From Nitrospirota bacterium (GTDB lineage Bacteria; Nitrospirota; Thermodesulfovibrionia; UBA6902), in assembly GCA_016215115.1 (NCBI GenBank), contig JACRLN010000015.1:22773-86772 (forward strand): a DNA stretch of 64,000 nt, given 5' to 3'. Below, in pieces: positions 41,381 through 50,542 of this stretch; within the stretch, counting starts at the first letter, position 1, and every line of letters starts with the position of its first letter. Below the pieces are notes generated by a model, which was given only the letters and a program-made list of their open reading frames with translations, made no database searches and was not told the DNA's origin. A program made the position numbers and the translations under genes.

Positions 41381-42329
41381 AGTATTCTCCTTTTAGTGAT
41401 TTCTCATGATCCGGCAGAACATCGTCCTGCTTTTTAACAGCTTCCTTAACCGGTAGGACACATGATCTGGACTGCGCAAAGCTGAATACTCCTCTATTCT
41501 TACCTAATTCTTTATTGCATGCAGTGATACATTCACCGCAGTTTACGCAATTTATATCTTTTCTGAGCAGTCTCGGTTTTACATTCATGAAACATACCTT
41601 TTCACATTTCTTGCAGTCTGTGCAGGCGCCCAGTTTTACGACATCTGTTTTTATTCTTAATGAAACAGGGCTGGCCCATCCAAACAACATCTGCATAAGG
41701 CCTGCACCGCATACATATTTACACAGTGTATGGCGTACGATCATTGCAGAGATAAACATATAGATTGAGACCCCGATGATCCCTGCTTTTACACCGAAAG
41801 TAAATTCCCGGTTCAATACCTGAGTCCAGACAGTCCGCGGGTTTACAAAATATCCTGTCAAAACAACTCCCATAAACAGAGGTATGGCTATCATGCTAAA
41901 TAACGCAAGTATTATATAAGGGAGCCTTTTTTCCGCAGGCGCACCGGGATCATTAGGCTTTTTTGTGAAAAGGCTTCTTCTGCCAAAGATCTTCATTGTG
42001 AAGAAATCAAAGAGCTCAAACAATGCGCCTTCTGGGCAAAACCACCCGCAAAAGAATCTTCCGGTAAGCGCCCCGAGAATCGGGAAAATGCTCAGGACAG
42101 TGATCCAGGGCAATACCGCCTTAAGGAAGAACCGCCACGCTACATGTGACGCATTTTCAAAGGACTGGTTTAAATAAAAACCCTCCTCTAATCCGATACT
42201 CCATTCTTTTCCAAATACAATCAGACTCCTTGTATCAGAGTCGATTCTCAGGATATCAAGAAAAGGAGCGCCTATTATCAGAAGGATGAAAAAAATCTGG
42301 GTGGCTCTGCGATAAGTAGAAATCTGCAT
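41361..42329 (-). CDS. NapH/NosR/CcoG-like membrane 4Fe-4S protein
   Basis: A 322-residue inner-membrane protein with five or six helices. It has two CxxxCP-type motifs in loops (RFFCGWFCPEGALFELFDFF and CKYVCGAGLMQM) and two [4Fe-4S] motifs near the C-terminus (CTDCKKCEKVCFMNVKP and CVNCGECITACNKE). These proteins pass electrons from quinol to periplasmic reductases or assist metal-site assembly. The linked ferredoxin would be its cytosolic partner. A degenerate FNR-type box sits 35-48 bases upstream of the start. The terminal acceptor is unknown. Confidence 0.85.
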   Translation of the reverse strand: MQISTYRRATQIFFILLIIGAPFLDILRIDSDTRSLIVFGKEWSIGLEEGFYLNQSFENASHVAWRFFLKAVLPWITVLSIFPILGALTGRFFCGWFCPEGALFELFDFFTMKIFGRRSLFTKKPNDPGAPAEKRLPYIILALFSMIAIPLFMGVVLTGYFVNPRTVWTQVLNREFTFGVKAGIIGVSIYMFISAMIVRHTLCKYVCGAGLMQMLFGWASPVSLRIKTDVVKLGACTDCKKCEKVCFMNVKPRLLRKDINCVNCGECITACNKELGKNRGVFSFAQSRSCVLPVKEAVKKQDDVLPDHEKSLKGEYYEKTCH

Positions 42330-42363
42330 GTTTTTTTATAACATTTGTCCGGGTTGTAAAACC

Positions 42364-42377
42364 ATGAGCTAAATCAT
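42364..42377. promoter_or_regulatory. Degenerate FNR/DNR-type box ATGAGCTAAATCAT
   Basis: It differs from the ATGAT-N4-ATCAT boxes before norC and the His-rich gene at one base in the left half. It lies 35 bases before the membrane iron-sulfur gene start. Confidence 0.35.
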
Positions 42378-42396
42378 AGGGCGGGCTAACTAATGA

Positions 42397-42554
42397 GTTC
42401 ATAAGTAAAGACACATAAATTAAGCGTCATGCCCGAAGCCTGCCCCCGCAGGTTGTAAGCGGGGGTTCTTAATCGGGCATCCAGTTCTTTAGCTGTCTGG
42501 ATTCCCGCTCAACGGACTGCGGGAATGACAAGCTATGTGGCTTTACTTATGACC
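42397..42554. mobile_element. MITE-like element family A, copy 2
   Basis: Left arm GTTCATAAGTAAAGACACAT and right arm CTATGTGGCTTTACTTATGACC (42533-42554) are inverted copies. They enclose a REP core with a nested GCCCCCGCAGG/CCCCCG-type hairpin. The right arm is the exact complement of the left arm of copy 1 at 12105. Confidence 0.78.
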
Positions 42555-42604
42555 GCCTTAGTAACTATTTAAGAAAACATAATAAAAAGACGATATTATG
42601 AGTT

Positions 42605-45055
42605 ATGAACCTCAATTGTGCGGCGAAAGAGCGAAAACGTTTAACAGCATTCATTGATTTTCTCATAATCGGAATTCTCGGAAGTGCACTGTATTTAATA
42701 GCCGTTCAAACGGAAGCGCACTTAATAATTGACCAATGGGCTGAAGGCAGGCGTTTTTTAGGGCTTGAGCTTGACGAGGCTTTTGTAATATTCGCATTTT
42801 TAGGGATTGCTTTCAGTGTTTTCAGCCTGCGCAGGTGGAATGAGCTTAGCCATGAAATTTCAGAACGCAAACGACTGCAAAAAGCGCTTGAGGAAGAAAT
42901 AGCAAAGACTCAAAATTATCTTAATATTGCAGGAGTCATGTTTGTGGCTATCGACAAAGAGCAGAAAATTTTTCTGATGAATGACAAAGGCTGTAAGATC
43001 TTAGGATACGATAAAAGTGAGATTATCGGTAAAAACTGGTTTGATACCTTCCTTCCAGAAAGAATAAAACATGATGTAAAAGCTGTCTTTATAAAGTTGA
43101 TAGCCGGAGATGTTAGTCCTGTCGAGTATTTTGAAAACCCTGTTTTAACAAAGAGCGGAGAAGAGAGAATTATAGCCTGGCATAACATGATATTGAGGGA
43201 TGAAAGAGGGAAAATTACAGGTACCCTTAGTTCAGGAGAAGACATCACCGAACGCAAATACGCAGAGGATGTGTTAATGGAGAGCGAAGAACGGTTTCAC
43301 TCTGTTGCACAATCTGCAACCGATGCCATTATTTCAATAGACAGCAGCGGGGTTATAGTTTTCTGGAATACTTCGGCAGAAAGACTTTTTGACTACCCTG
43401 TTGAAGAAGCGATTGATAAATCACTTACAATTATAATGCCTCATCAATTTCGTGAAGCCCACCAAAAGGGACTCAGCAGACTTACTTCAACCGGTGAATC
43501 AAGCCTTATTGGAAAAACAATTGAAATAGTCGGACTCAAGAAGGACGGCAGCGAATTTCCTATAGAGCTGACCCTTTCAACGTGGAAAACAAATAAAGGG
43601 ACGTTTTTTACCGCTATCGTACGTGATATCACAAGCCGCAAGCAGGCAGAGCAGATGCTGCTGGAATCAGAGGAGAAATTCAGAAATTTAGCAGAGCAAT
43701 CGTTAGTCGGTATTTATCTTGTACAGGATGAGAAATTCAGGTATGTCAATCCTGTGCTGGCTGAGATATTTGGTTATGCGGTCGAAGAGTTGATAGACAA
43801 AAAGCAGACAGTTGACCTGGTACTTCCGGAAGATTTGCCAGTTGTCAGGGAAAATGTAAGAAGAAGGGAATCAGGAGAAGTCCAATCCATTCATTACGAT
43901 TTTAGAGGGAGAAAAAAGAACGGAGAGATTATTTATGTAGATGTTTATGGCTCCAAAACCTTATATCAGGGACGGCCTGCAGTTATAGGGACTTTACTGG
44001 ACATCACCGGGCGCAAACATGCAGAAGATCGGATCATGAGGCAGAGCCGGGAGATTGAGTCAAGGAATGTGGAACTATCAACGCTCTATAAAATTTCATC
44101 AGCAATAAGCTGCACAATAAACATAAACGATCTTTTTTCCAACATACTGAATACCATCACAGAGATCGATATAATGAAGGTTGAACGCAGAGGCGGCATA
44201 CTTCTCATTGACGGCGATAAGATGAACCTTGTTTCACATCTCGGTCATCCTGCAGCATTTCTGGATATGCATAAAAATATGACTGTAAATGATTGCCTCT
44301 GCGGTTTGGCGGCAAGGACTGGAGAGATGATAATCTCAAAAAATTCCCATACGGACTGCCATCATACAATAAACTATCCGGGCATGACACCTCACGGACA
44401 TATTATTATACCGCTAAAAGTGATAGATAAAATTATTGGAGTGTTATATCTCTATTTGCCTGTTGATTTTGATATAGATGAGAGGACCATACAGACTTTC
44501 ATTGCCATAGGCAACCAGATTGGGATAGCCATTAACAACTGCCTGCTTCATGAAAAAGCGAAAATGCTTTCACTTTATGACCCGCTTACTAAAGTCGCCA
44601 ATAGAAATCTTATGAATGTTGAACTGGAGAAAAATTTTGCGAGATCAAAGAGGTTTAAGAGCCCGTTTTCCATAATCATGACGGATCTGGATAATTTCAA
44701 GGCATATAATGACACTTACGGTCATACATATGGTGACAGGCTGCTTGTTAAAGTTGCGAAAATTCTTTCAACAAAAGTAAGAACCGTGGACCTTGTTGCC
44801 AGATACGGAGGAGAAGAATTTTTAATTATCCTTCCTGATACGGAGCTAAAAGGGGCCTGTGAGGTAGCCGAAAGAATAAGGAAATCTGTTGAGGCCATGA
44901 CAGCTGTTACACTCAGTCTCGGCGTTATATCCTATTCTTCAGAGATATTAAATATGGAAGCCTTCATAAAACAGGAAGATGATGCCTTATACCGGGCTAA
45001 ACAAAAAGGCAAAAACCGTGTTGAAGTAAGTAATACCGGAATGAAAGTAGGGTGA
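42605..45055 (+). CDS. PAS-GAF-GGDEF diguanylate cyclase
   Basis: An 816-residue sensor enzyme. It has two N-terminal membrane helices (about 18-38 and 58-75), three PAS domains (about 105-215, 225-345, 350-470), a GAF domain with several cysteines (485-655) and a C-terminal GGDEF domain. The active site is GGEEF in ARYGGEEFLIILPD, and the inhibitory RxxD site (RTVD) lies at the expected distance. It should make cyclic di-GMP in the cytosol and be product-inhibited. The next gene, a PilZ protein, starts one base after its stop, linking synthesis and readout. Confidence 0.94.
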   Translation: MNLNCAAKERKRLTAFIDFLIIGILGSALYLIAVQTEAHLIIDQWAEGRRFLGLELDEAFVIFAFLGIAFSVFSLRRWNELSHEISERKRLQKALEEEIAKTQNYLNIAGVMFVAIDKEQKIFLMNDKGCKILGYDKSEIIGKNWFDTFLPERIKHDVKAVFIKLIAGDVSPVEYFENPVLTKSGEERIIAWHNMILRDERGKITGTLSSGEDITERKYAEDVLMESEERFHSVAQSATDAIISIDSSGVIVFWNTSAERLFDYPVEEAIDKSLTIIMPHQFREAHQKGLSRLTSTGESSLIGKTIEIVGLKKDGSEFPIELTLSTWKTNKGTFFTAIVRDITSRKQAEQMLLESEEKFRNLAEQSLVGIYLVQDEKFRYVNPVLAEIFGYAVEELIDKKQTVDLVLPEDLPVVRENVRRRESGEVQSIHYDFRGRKKNGEIIYVDVYGSKTLYQGRPAVIGTLLDITGRKHAEDRIMRQSREIESRNVELSTLYKISSAISCTININDLFSNILNTITEIDIMKVERRGGILLIDGDKMNLVSHLGHPAAFLDMHKNMTVNDCLCGLAARTGEMIISKNSHTDCHHTINYPGMTPHGHIIIPLKVIDKIIGVLYLYLPVDFDIDERTIQTFIAIGNQIGIAINNCLLHEKAKMLSLYDPLTKVANRNLMNVELEKNFARSKRFKSPFSIIMTDLDNFKAYNDTYGHTYGDRLLVKVAKILSTKVRTVDLVARYGGEEFLIILPDTELKGACEVAERIRKSVEAMTAVTLSLGVISYSSEILNMEAFIKQEDDALYRAKQKGKNRVEVSNTGMKVG

Positions 45056-45056
45056 T

Positions 45057-45962
45057 ATGGCAAAACTGAATTGCTGGGAATTTAAAAAATGCGGAAGGGA
45101 GCCGGGCGGCGACAAAGTGTCCGAATTCGGTATATGTCCGGTAGCGCTTGAGGACCGGACAGACGGAGTGAATAATGGGAAGCACGCGGGCCGGGCCTGC
45201 TGGGTTATTGCCGGTACCTTTTGCGGAGGAAAGATTCAGGGGACGTCTGCTGTCAAGATCGACACCTGCATGAAGTGCGACTTTTACAAGGCGGTCCTTG
45301 ACGAGGAAAAGCTGAATTTCCAGACCGCTCAGGATATACAGGACAAAATAACAAGACATATATTTACAGTAGGGCAGCCCCTGCAGCTTAACTCTAAAAA
45401 GCACAAAGATGTATGGACTAATTTAACAGGCTGGGAGGCAAATACATGCCTTATTGCACAGCTTCCTTACACAGGAGGCGCTCCTATAGATTTATTCAGC
45501 AGGGATAAATGCACGATCAGATTTATTAATGACGATAACGCCTTTGGTTTTGAGACTAAAGTGATACACGTGCAGTACCACCCGATCCCGTTGCTTTTTT
45601 TAAGATACCCTTCTGTTATTAAAAAACTTCCTTTTAGAAGACATAAAAGATTAAAGGTCAATATCCCTGCCAAATTATATTATGACGGGGAACTTGCTGT
45701 TGAGGCCCTTGTTGCCGACATTAGCGAAGGCGGTTGCCTTTTGAAAGTATTATCAATTAATGCCAAAGAGTTTAGCGCTGACAAAAACTGCAGGCTGACA
45801 TTTTCAATCCTCGATACCGCTCTCGAACGTCTCGAGACTTCAGTCAAGAATATTCATATACATGAAAACATGAAAATGTTAGGCGTGGAGTTTAATAATA
45901 TCAGTCCGGAAAACCTGAAGATCATAAAATCGTTTCTGGATATTCTCGGCAGTTCGGCTTGA
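45057..45962 (+). CDS. Two-CW domain fused to YcgR-like PilZ cyclic di-GMP receptor
   Basis: A 301-residue cytosolic protein. Residues 1-85 repeat the two-CW pattern of the protein at 19.8 kb (NCWEFKKCGREPGG, GRACWVIAGTFCGGKIQ, CMKCDFYKAV). Residues about 100-195 resemble the YcgR N-terminal barrel. The PilZ domain carries RRHKRLKVNIPAKLYYDG and DISEGGCLLKV, the RxxxR and D/NxSxxG cyclic di-GMP motifs. It follows the diguanylate cyclase by one base. It could couple a metal or redox signal at the Cys module to cyclic di-GMP output; that coupling is inference. Confidence 0.9.
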   Translation: MAKLNCWEFKKCGREPGGDKVSEFGICPVALEDRTDGVNNGKHAGRACWVIAGTFCGGKIQGTSAVKIDTCMKCDFYKAVLDEEKLNFQTAQDIQDKITRHIFTVGQPLQLNSKKHKDVWTNLTGWEANTCLIAQLPYTGGAPIDLFSRDKCTIRFINDDNAFGFETKVIHVQYHPIPLLFLRYPSVIKKLPFRRHKRLKVNIPAKLYYDGELAVEALVADISEGGCLLKVLSINAKEFSADKNCRLTFSILDTALERLETSVKNIHIHENMKMLGVEFNNISPENLKIIKSFLDILGSSA

Positions 45963-46045
45963 AACGGGTTTTAGATGTGATATAGTTACTTATAGAAGAA
46001 GCTGTATGCAATAGGGGCTGATAACCATCTTAACGGGTAAAAGCA

Positions 46046-49000
46046 ATGTTTAAATCCCTTACAGCAAAATGTATCTTTATAAGCCTCACAATCCTTTCAT
46101 TCATAACCATCCTCCTATATACAAGTTTCCGGTTTACGCATCACATAGAAGGAGAAGCCGCAAAGATAAACCTTGCAGGAGAGATGCGGTTTCGTTCCTT
46201 TGAGATGGCATGGCTGTCTCAAAAGATTGTGGAAAGGATTCATGAAAAGACAAAAACAGAGAGAGCGTCGTCAATAGCGGAACTTAAGCATGAGATTAAT
46301 AATTTTGAAAAGATAACAGGGGAGTTAACAAACGGCAACAGGGCGCTTAATATTAAACCCATCGGATATCACAGCAAAGAAGAGCTGTTGATTTTCAACG
46401 GTCTTCTTGATGAATGGAATAACATCTTCAAGCCGGCGTTGTTAAAGATAATTGAGCTTCCTGAGGATTATACGGAAGTTCAGGCCAGGGAAGTATTAGA
46501 AGAATACGACAGGCGTATTCATGGATACGTATATAAAATAGACAGGTTTGTAAAGGCTATTGAAGAGCATTATGAGGAAGAGATTGAGGAGTATGATAAC
46601 TTCAGATTTTTAATCATATGGCTTTTTGTGTTTATTGCCATTCCTATTATTATTTTTGTAAGGAATTCCATAGTAAGGCCCATCCTGAGATTAAAAGATA
46701 CCGTCTTAGAGATAGAAAAAGGCAATTTTAACGTCAGAACTGAAGTAAGAACCAAAGACGAGATAGGATTGCTCGCAAATACATTCAATGACATGGCGAG
46801 TACATTGGGGCAGCTTTTTCATGAAAATAAAGAGCATCTTAAAGAACTAAATATATTGAATGAAATTTCAAGTGCGGCAAGCAGGTCGCTTACCCTTGAG
46901 GTTATGCTTGACATGGTTATGGACTCGATACTGAACCTTGAGCCTTTGAAGCTTGAGAAAAAAGGCGCGATATTCCTGTGCGACGAAAAGGGAAAGACCC
47001 TTCAGCTTGTCGTATCGCGCAATTTCCCTGATGAACAGAAAAGAGGATGCGCCTTTGTTCCTTACGGGGAATGCATTTGCGGAATTAGCGCTGAAAAAAA
47101 TGAGATGCTGATATCTGAAAGCAGTGTTGAAGACAAAAGGCATTCAAAGGTAAATAGCGGTGCAAAAGAGCACGGGCATATAATCCTTCCTCTGAAATCA
47201 AGGGACAAGAAAATCGGGATACTCTGTCTTTATCTGCCGGCAGGGATAAGACTGTCGGGCCGGGAGGAGGAAGTCTATAAGTCCATCGCCGATATCATCT
47301 CTGTTTCCATGCAGAACGCCCTTAACCACAGGCAGGTTGCCATGCTTGCTCAATCCCTTGAAAGCAGTATCGATATGATAGTCATCACTGATATTGAAGG
47401 CAAAATAACGTATGTCAATTCAGCAGGGATAAGACAAACAGGATATTCGCAGGATGAATTGATGGGTCAGCCCGTCTCTATTATACAGTCTCCCAATAAC
47501 CCCGGTGGGCGTGGAGAGGAGATTTTCAGAAAAACTCTTGAAGGCGGATGGTTTGGAGAGACTATTAATAGAAGGAAAGACGGCTCCGAATTCCCTGTGC
47601 TGTTGACAACATCGCCTGTAAAAGACGCAGAGGGTAACATTATTGCGCTCATAGGTATTGCAAGAGACATTACAGATATGGAGAAAGTAGAAGAAGCTTT
47701 GCGAAAAAGTGAAGCCAGTCTTCGTAAGGCCCAGCAGATTGCCAGTCTTGGGAACTGGGATTGGGATATAGTAAGAAACGAATTGAGCTGGTCTGATGAG
47801 ATTTATCGCATTTTTGGTTTAACTCCCCAGGAATTTGGGGCAACATATGAGGCATTTTTGAAATCCGTCTATCCTGATGACAGGGAGCATGTGAAAGAAT
47901 CGGTTAATCAGGCTTTATATGAGAGAAAGCCTTACAGCATTGACCACCGTATAGTTCTGCCGGACGGCACAGAGCGCGTTGTACACGAACAGGCAGAAGT
48001 CGTTTTTGATGAGTCCGGCAAACCGGTTCTCATGTCCGGCACAGTACAGGACATCACGGGACTCAAACAGGCTGAAAAAGAACTTCGCAGGAATTACGAT
48101 ATCCAGAATGTGATTAATGTAATTTTAAGCTTCTCGCTGGAAGATATCCCTATTGAAAAAGTCCTGAAGCGCACGATGGACCTGCTTCTTTCGATCCCCT
48201 GGCTTTCATTTGAATCAAGGGGCTGTATATTCACTGTTGAAGAGGACACCGGCATACTGGTAATGAAAGCTCAAAGCGGACTTTCCATACCGATTCAGAA
48301 GGAATGCGCACGAATTCCTTTCGGCCGATGCCTTTGCGGACAGGCGGCCTTGACACAGGAAATACAATTTGCCGGCTGCCTCAACAAAATGCATGAGATT
48401 CGCTATGAAGGCATTACCTCTCATGGACATTACTGCACCCCTGTTTTATTTGGAGGCAAAACTATCGGGGTGATAAATATATATTTAAAAGAAGGTCATC
48501 ACCGCAATCAACAGGAAGAAGAATTTCTGACCGCTGTCGCCAATGCGCTGTCCGGCATCATAATGCGAAAGAAGGCGGAGAAGGCGCTTGAGAAGTTTAA
48601 TGAGGAACTTCTGGAAAAGGTTAAAGAAAGAACTGAAGAGCTTGAACAAGCAAAACTTCAGGCAGAGGCGGCGAACAGGGCCAAGTCGGATTTTCTCGCA
48701 AACATGTCACATGAACTGAGAACGCCTCTTAATTCAATCATCGGTTTTTCCCAGTTAATGATTGACAGAATAGCGGGCGCTACTACAGATGAGCAGAAGG
48801 AATATCTGACAGATATTTATGACAGTGGAAAACACCTGCTTTCGCTGATAAATGATATCCTTGATTTGTCAAAAATCGAGGCGGGGAAAGTAGAGCTTGA
48901 TCTCTCGGAATTCGACCTGAAAGAACTTATTGACAGGAGCCTTGTTATGTTTAAGGAAAAAGTGCTGAAGCACTACATAAGGCTTCAGGTTGAGGTAGAA

Positions 49001-49831
49001 GAAGGGATTGGCGCTATCACGGCGGATGAGAGGAAGATAAAGCAGGTTTTGTTTAATCTTCTTAGCAATGCGTTTAAGTTTACGCTGGACGGGGGCAGCG
49101 TGCGCTTATGCGCACGGAGAGTGTCCGGTGTAGGGGCAGGGCTTGCCCCTGCCCTGCATGAAAAAGGGCAATCGCAAGGGTTGCCCCTACAAGATTTCAT
49201 CGAAATCAGTGTCGAGGATTCCGGAATTGGTATCTCAGTGGAAGACCAGCCAAGGCTTTTTCAGCCGTTTCAGCAGCTCGAATCGCCGATGTTAAAGAAG
49301 CGTCCCGGCACAGGGCTCGGACTCAATCTGTGCAGACAACTTGTAAAACTTCATGGGGGCAGAATATGGGTTGAAAGCGAGCCCGGCAAGGGAAGCAAAT
49401 TTATATTTGTGATTCCGCGTAAAGTAAATAAGCCTGTCGAACAAAGAATAATAGACCCTTTAAGAAGGGTTCTTACGTGGCAACGCTTTTTGGCACATCT
49501 TGAGAGATTTCTATCTTTTTACAAAAGGAATAAGCGCCAGCTTGGACTGATGAAGGTAAAGTTTTACGAAATAAACAGACCCGAAAAACATGTCTTTATT
49601 GTTAAAGTATTGAAGGATAATATCCGAAGATATGAAGTAATAACATATAATGAAGACAATGATTGCTATTACATTATCCTCCTTGATGCTGACAGTCAGG
49701 CAGTGGACCATGCTGCCAACAGGATAGGCACAGTGTTGAAAGAAAACGGACATCCTAATATTATAAAGACCGCAGTCTATATACAAGACGGAGAAACGGT
49801 TGAGGAGTTGTTAAAAGCGTTGAATAAGTGA
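46046..49831 (+). CDS. Membrane histidine kinase with degenerate GGDEF-like C-terminus
   Basis: A 1261-residue kinase. An N-terminal helix is followed by a periplasmic helical sensor containing GEMRFRSFEMAWLSQ (a PilJ/NarX-type nitrate-sensor-like segment). Then come a helix near 195-210, HAMP, GAF, PAS, PAS, GAF, HisKA (FLANMSHELRTPLNSIIGFS), and HATPase_c with NLLSNAF, DSGIGI and GTGLGL. About 110 residues follow that resemble a GGDEF fold with the signature lost (RYEVITYNEDNDCYYIILLD, DGETVEELLKAL). Residues near 1029-1049 (VGAGLAPALHEKGQSQGLPL) are encoded by a repeat inserted between the ATPase N and G1 boxes. The partner is probably the single-domain receiver downstream. Confidence 0.9.
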   Translation: MFKSLTAKCIFISLTILSFITILLYTSFRFTHHIEGEAAKINLAGEMRFRSFEMAWLSQKIVERIHEKTKTERASSIAELKHEINNFEKITGELTNGNRALNIKPIGYHSKEELLIFNGLLDEWNNIFKPALLKIIELPEDYTEVQAREVLEEYDRRIHGYVYKIDRFVKAIEEHYEEEIEEYDNFRFLIIWLFVFIAIPIIIFVRNSIVRPILRLKDTVLEIEKGNFNVRTEVRTKDEIGLLANTFNDMASTLGQLFHENKEHLKELNILNEISSAASRSLTLEVMLDMVMDSILNLEPLKLEKKGAIFLCDEKGKTLQLVVSRNFPDEQKRGCAFVPYGECICGISAEKNEMLISESSVEDKRHSKVNSGAKEHGHIILPLKSRDKKIGILCLYLPAGIRLSGREEEVYKSIADIISVSMQNALNHRQVAMLAQSLESSIDMIVITDIEGKITYVNSAGIRQTGYSQDELMGQPVSIIQSPNNPGGRGEEIFRKTLEGGWFGETINRRKDGSEFPVLLTTSPVKDAEGNIIALIGIARDITDMEKVEEALRKSEASLRKAQQIASLGNWDWDIVRNELSWSDEIYRIFGLTPQEFGATYEAFLKSVYPDDREHVKESVNQALYERKPYSIDHRIVLPDGTERVVHEQAEVVFDESGKPVLMSGTVQDITGLKQAEKELRRNYDIQNVINVILSFSLEDIPIEKVLKRTMDLLLSIPWLSFESRGCIFTVEEDTGILVMKAQSGLSIPIQKECARIPFGRCLCGQAALTQEIQFAGCLNKMHEIRYEGITSHGHYCTPVLFGGKTIGVINIYLKEGHHRNQQEEEFLTAVANALSGIIMRKKAEKALEKFNEELLEKVKERTEELEQAKLQAEAANRAKSDFLANMSHELRTPLNSIIGFSQLMIDRIAGATTDEQKEYLTDIYDSGKHLLSLINDILDLSKIEAGKVELDLSEFDLKELIDRSLVMFKEKVLKHYIRLQVEVEEGIGAITADERKIKQVLFNLLSNAFKFTLDGGSVRLCARRVSGVGAGLAPALHEKGQSQGLPLQDFIEISVEDSGIGISVEDQPRLFQPFQQLESPMLKKRPGTGLGLNLCRQLVKLHGGRIWVESEPGKGSKFIFVIPRKVNKPVEQRIIDPLRRVLTWQRFLAHLERFLSFYKRNKRQLGLMKVKFYEINRPEKHVFIVKVLKDNIRRYEVITYNEDNDCYYIILLDADSQAVDHAANRIGTVLKENGHPNIIKTAVYIQDGETVEELLKALNK
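49130..49190. repeat. In-frame GTAGGGGC repeat in the kinase ATPase domain
   Basis: Starts GTAGGGGCAGGGCTTGCCC, passes through GCCCTGCATGAAAAAGGGC and ends AGGGTTGCCCCTAC. It is a longer, compound member of the GTAGGGGC...GCCCCTAC family and keeps the reading frame open. Confidence 0.8.
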
Positions 49832-49853
49832 ACAGTGGTATTGCCGGTTTATT

Positions 49854-49990
49854 GACCCGAAAATATCTTTAAAGTTGTCATTCCGGCAGTCCTTAAGCCG
49901 GAATCCACCCTTCGACAGGCTCAGGGTGACATTTGTCATGGTGAGCTTGTCAAACCATGGATTCCCGCTCAAAAGACTGCGGGAATGACG
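49854..49990. mobile_element. REP/MITE-like element family C, copy 2
   Basis: Left end ATTGACCCGAAAATATCTTT, then GTCATTCCGGCAGTCC ... GCTCAAAAGACTGCGGGAATGAC. A nested CCCTTCGACAGGCTCAGGG segment is inserted in the middle. It lies between the kinase and the receiver. Confidence 0.75.
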
Positions 49991-50043
49991 GACAAAGGGT
50001 AAAAAATCGACTTTATAAATACACACTAAGTAACCGACTATAT

Positions 50044-50415
50044 ATGAAGATACTCATAGTTGATGATGACGCAAAAAACCGCAAGCTTTTAAAAGCCGCT
50101 CTTCAGCATTGTGAATATGAGACAATAGAAGCTGACAATGGCTACCGCGCCGTCAGAATTGCAAGAGAGAATATGCCGGATCTGATCTTAATGGACGTCC
50201 AGATGCCGGTAATGGACGGCATAAGTGCATTAAAGGCTATTCGTGCAGAAGAAGGAATGAAGCATATCCCGGTAATAGCGGTAACTTCTTATGCCATGAA
50301 AGGCGATCTGGAGAAATTTCTTACAGAGGGATTTGACAGTTGTATGACAAAACCAATAGATATAAAGGAATTCATAGAAGTGGTTGAGAAGTATTTAAAA
50401 GGAAGGGAACAGTGA
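50044..50415 (+). CDS. Single-domain response regulator (DivK-like)
   Basis: A 123-residue stand-alone receiver: MKILIVDDDAKNRKLLKAAL, phospho-acceptor in LILMDVQMPVMDG, AVTSYAMKGD and MTKPIDIKEF. The start is ATG 50044; a longer in-frame start would run into repeat sequence. It follows the large kinase and precedes an HD-GYP regulator, so it likely relays the kinase signal. Confidence 0.93.
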   Translation: MKILIVDDDAKNRKLLKAALQHCEYETIEADNGYRAVRIARENMPDLILMDVQMPVMDGISALKAIRAEEGMKHIPVIAVTSYAMKGDLEKFLTEGFDSCMTKPIDIKEFIEVVEKYLKGREQ

Positions 50416-50429
50416 ATATAGTTATGTCA

Positions 50430-50486
50430 TTGACCTGAAAATACCTTTAAAACTGTCATTCCGGCAGTCTTTAAGCGGGAATGACA
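50430..50486. repeat. REP/MITE-like element family C, shortened copy
   Basis: ATTGACCTGAAAATACCTTT followed by GTCATTCCGGCAGTCTTTAA and CGGGAATGAC. The centre is deleted, leaving one hairpin. Confidence 0.7.
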
Positions 50487-50542
50487 AAGTAAGGTAAACC
50501 TGTTATAAGTACAGTGGATTACGAATCAAACATGGAGACAAT

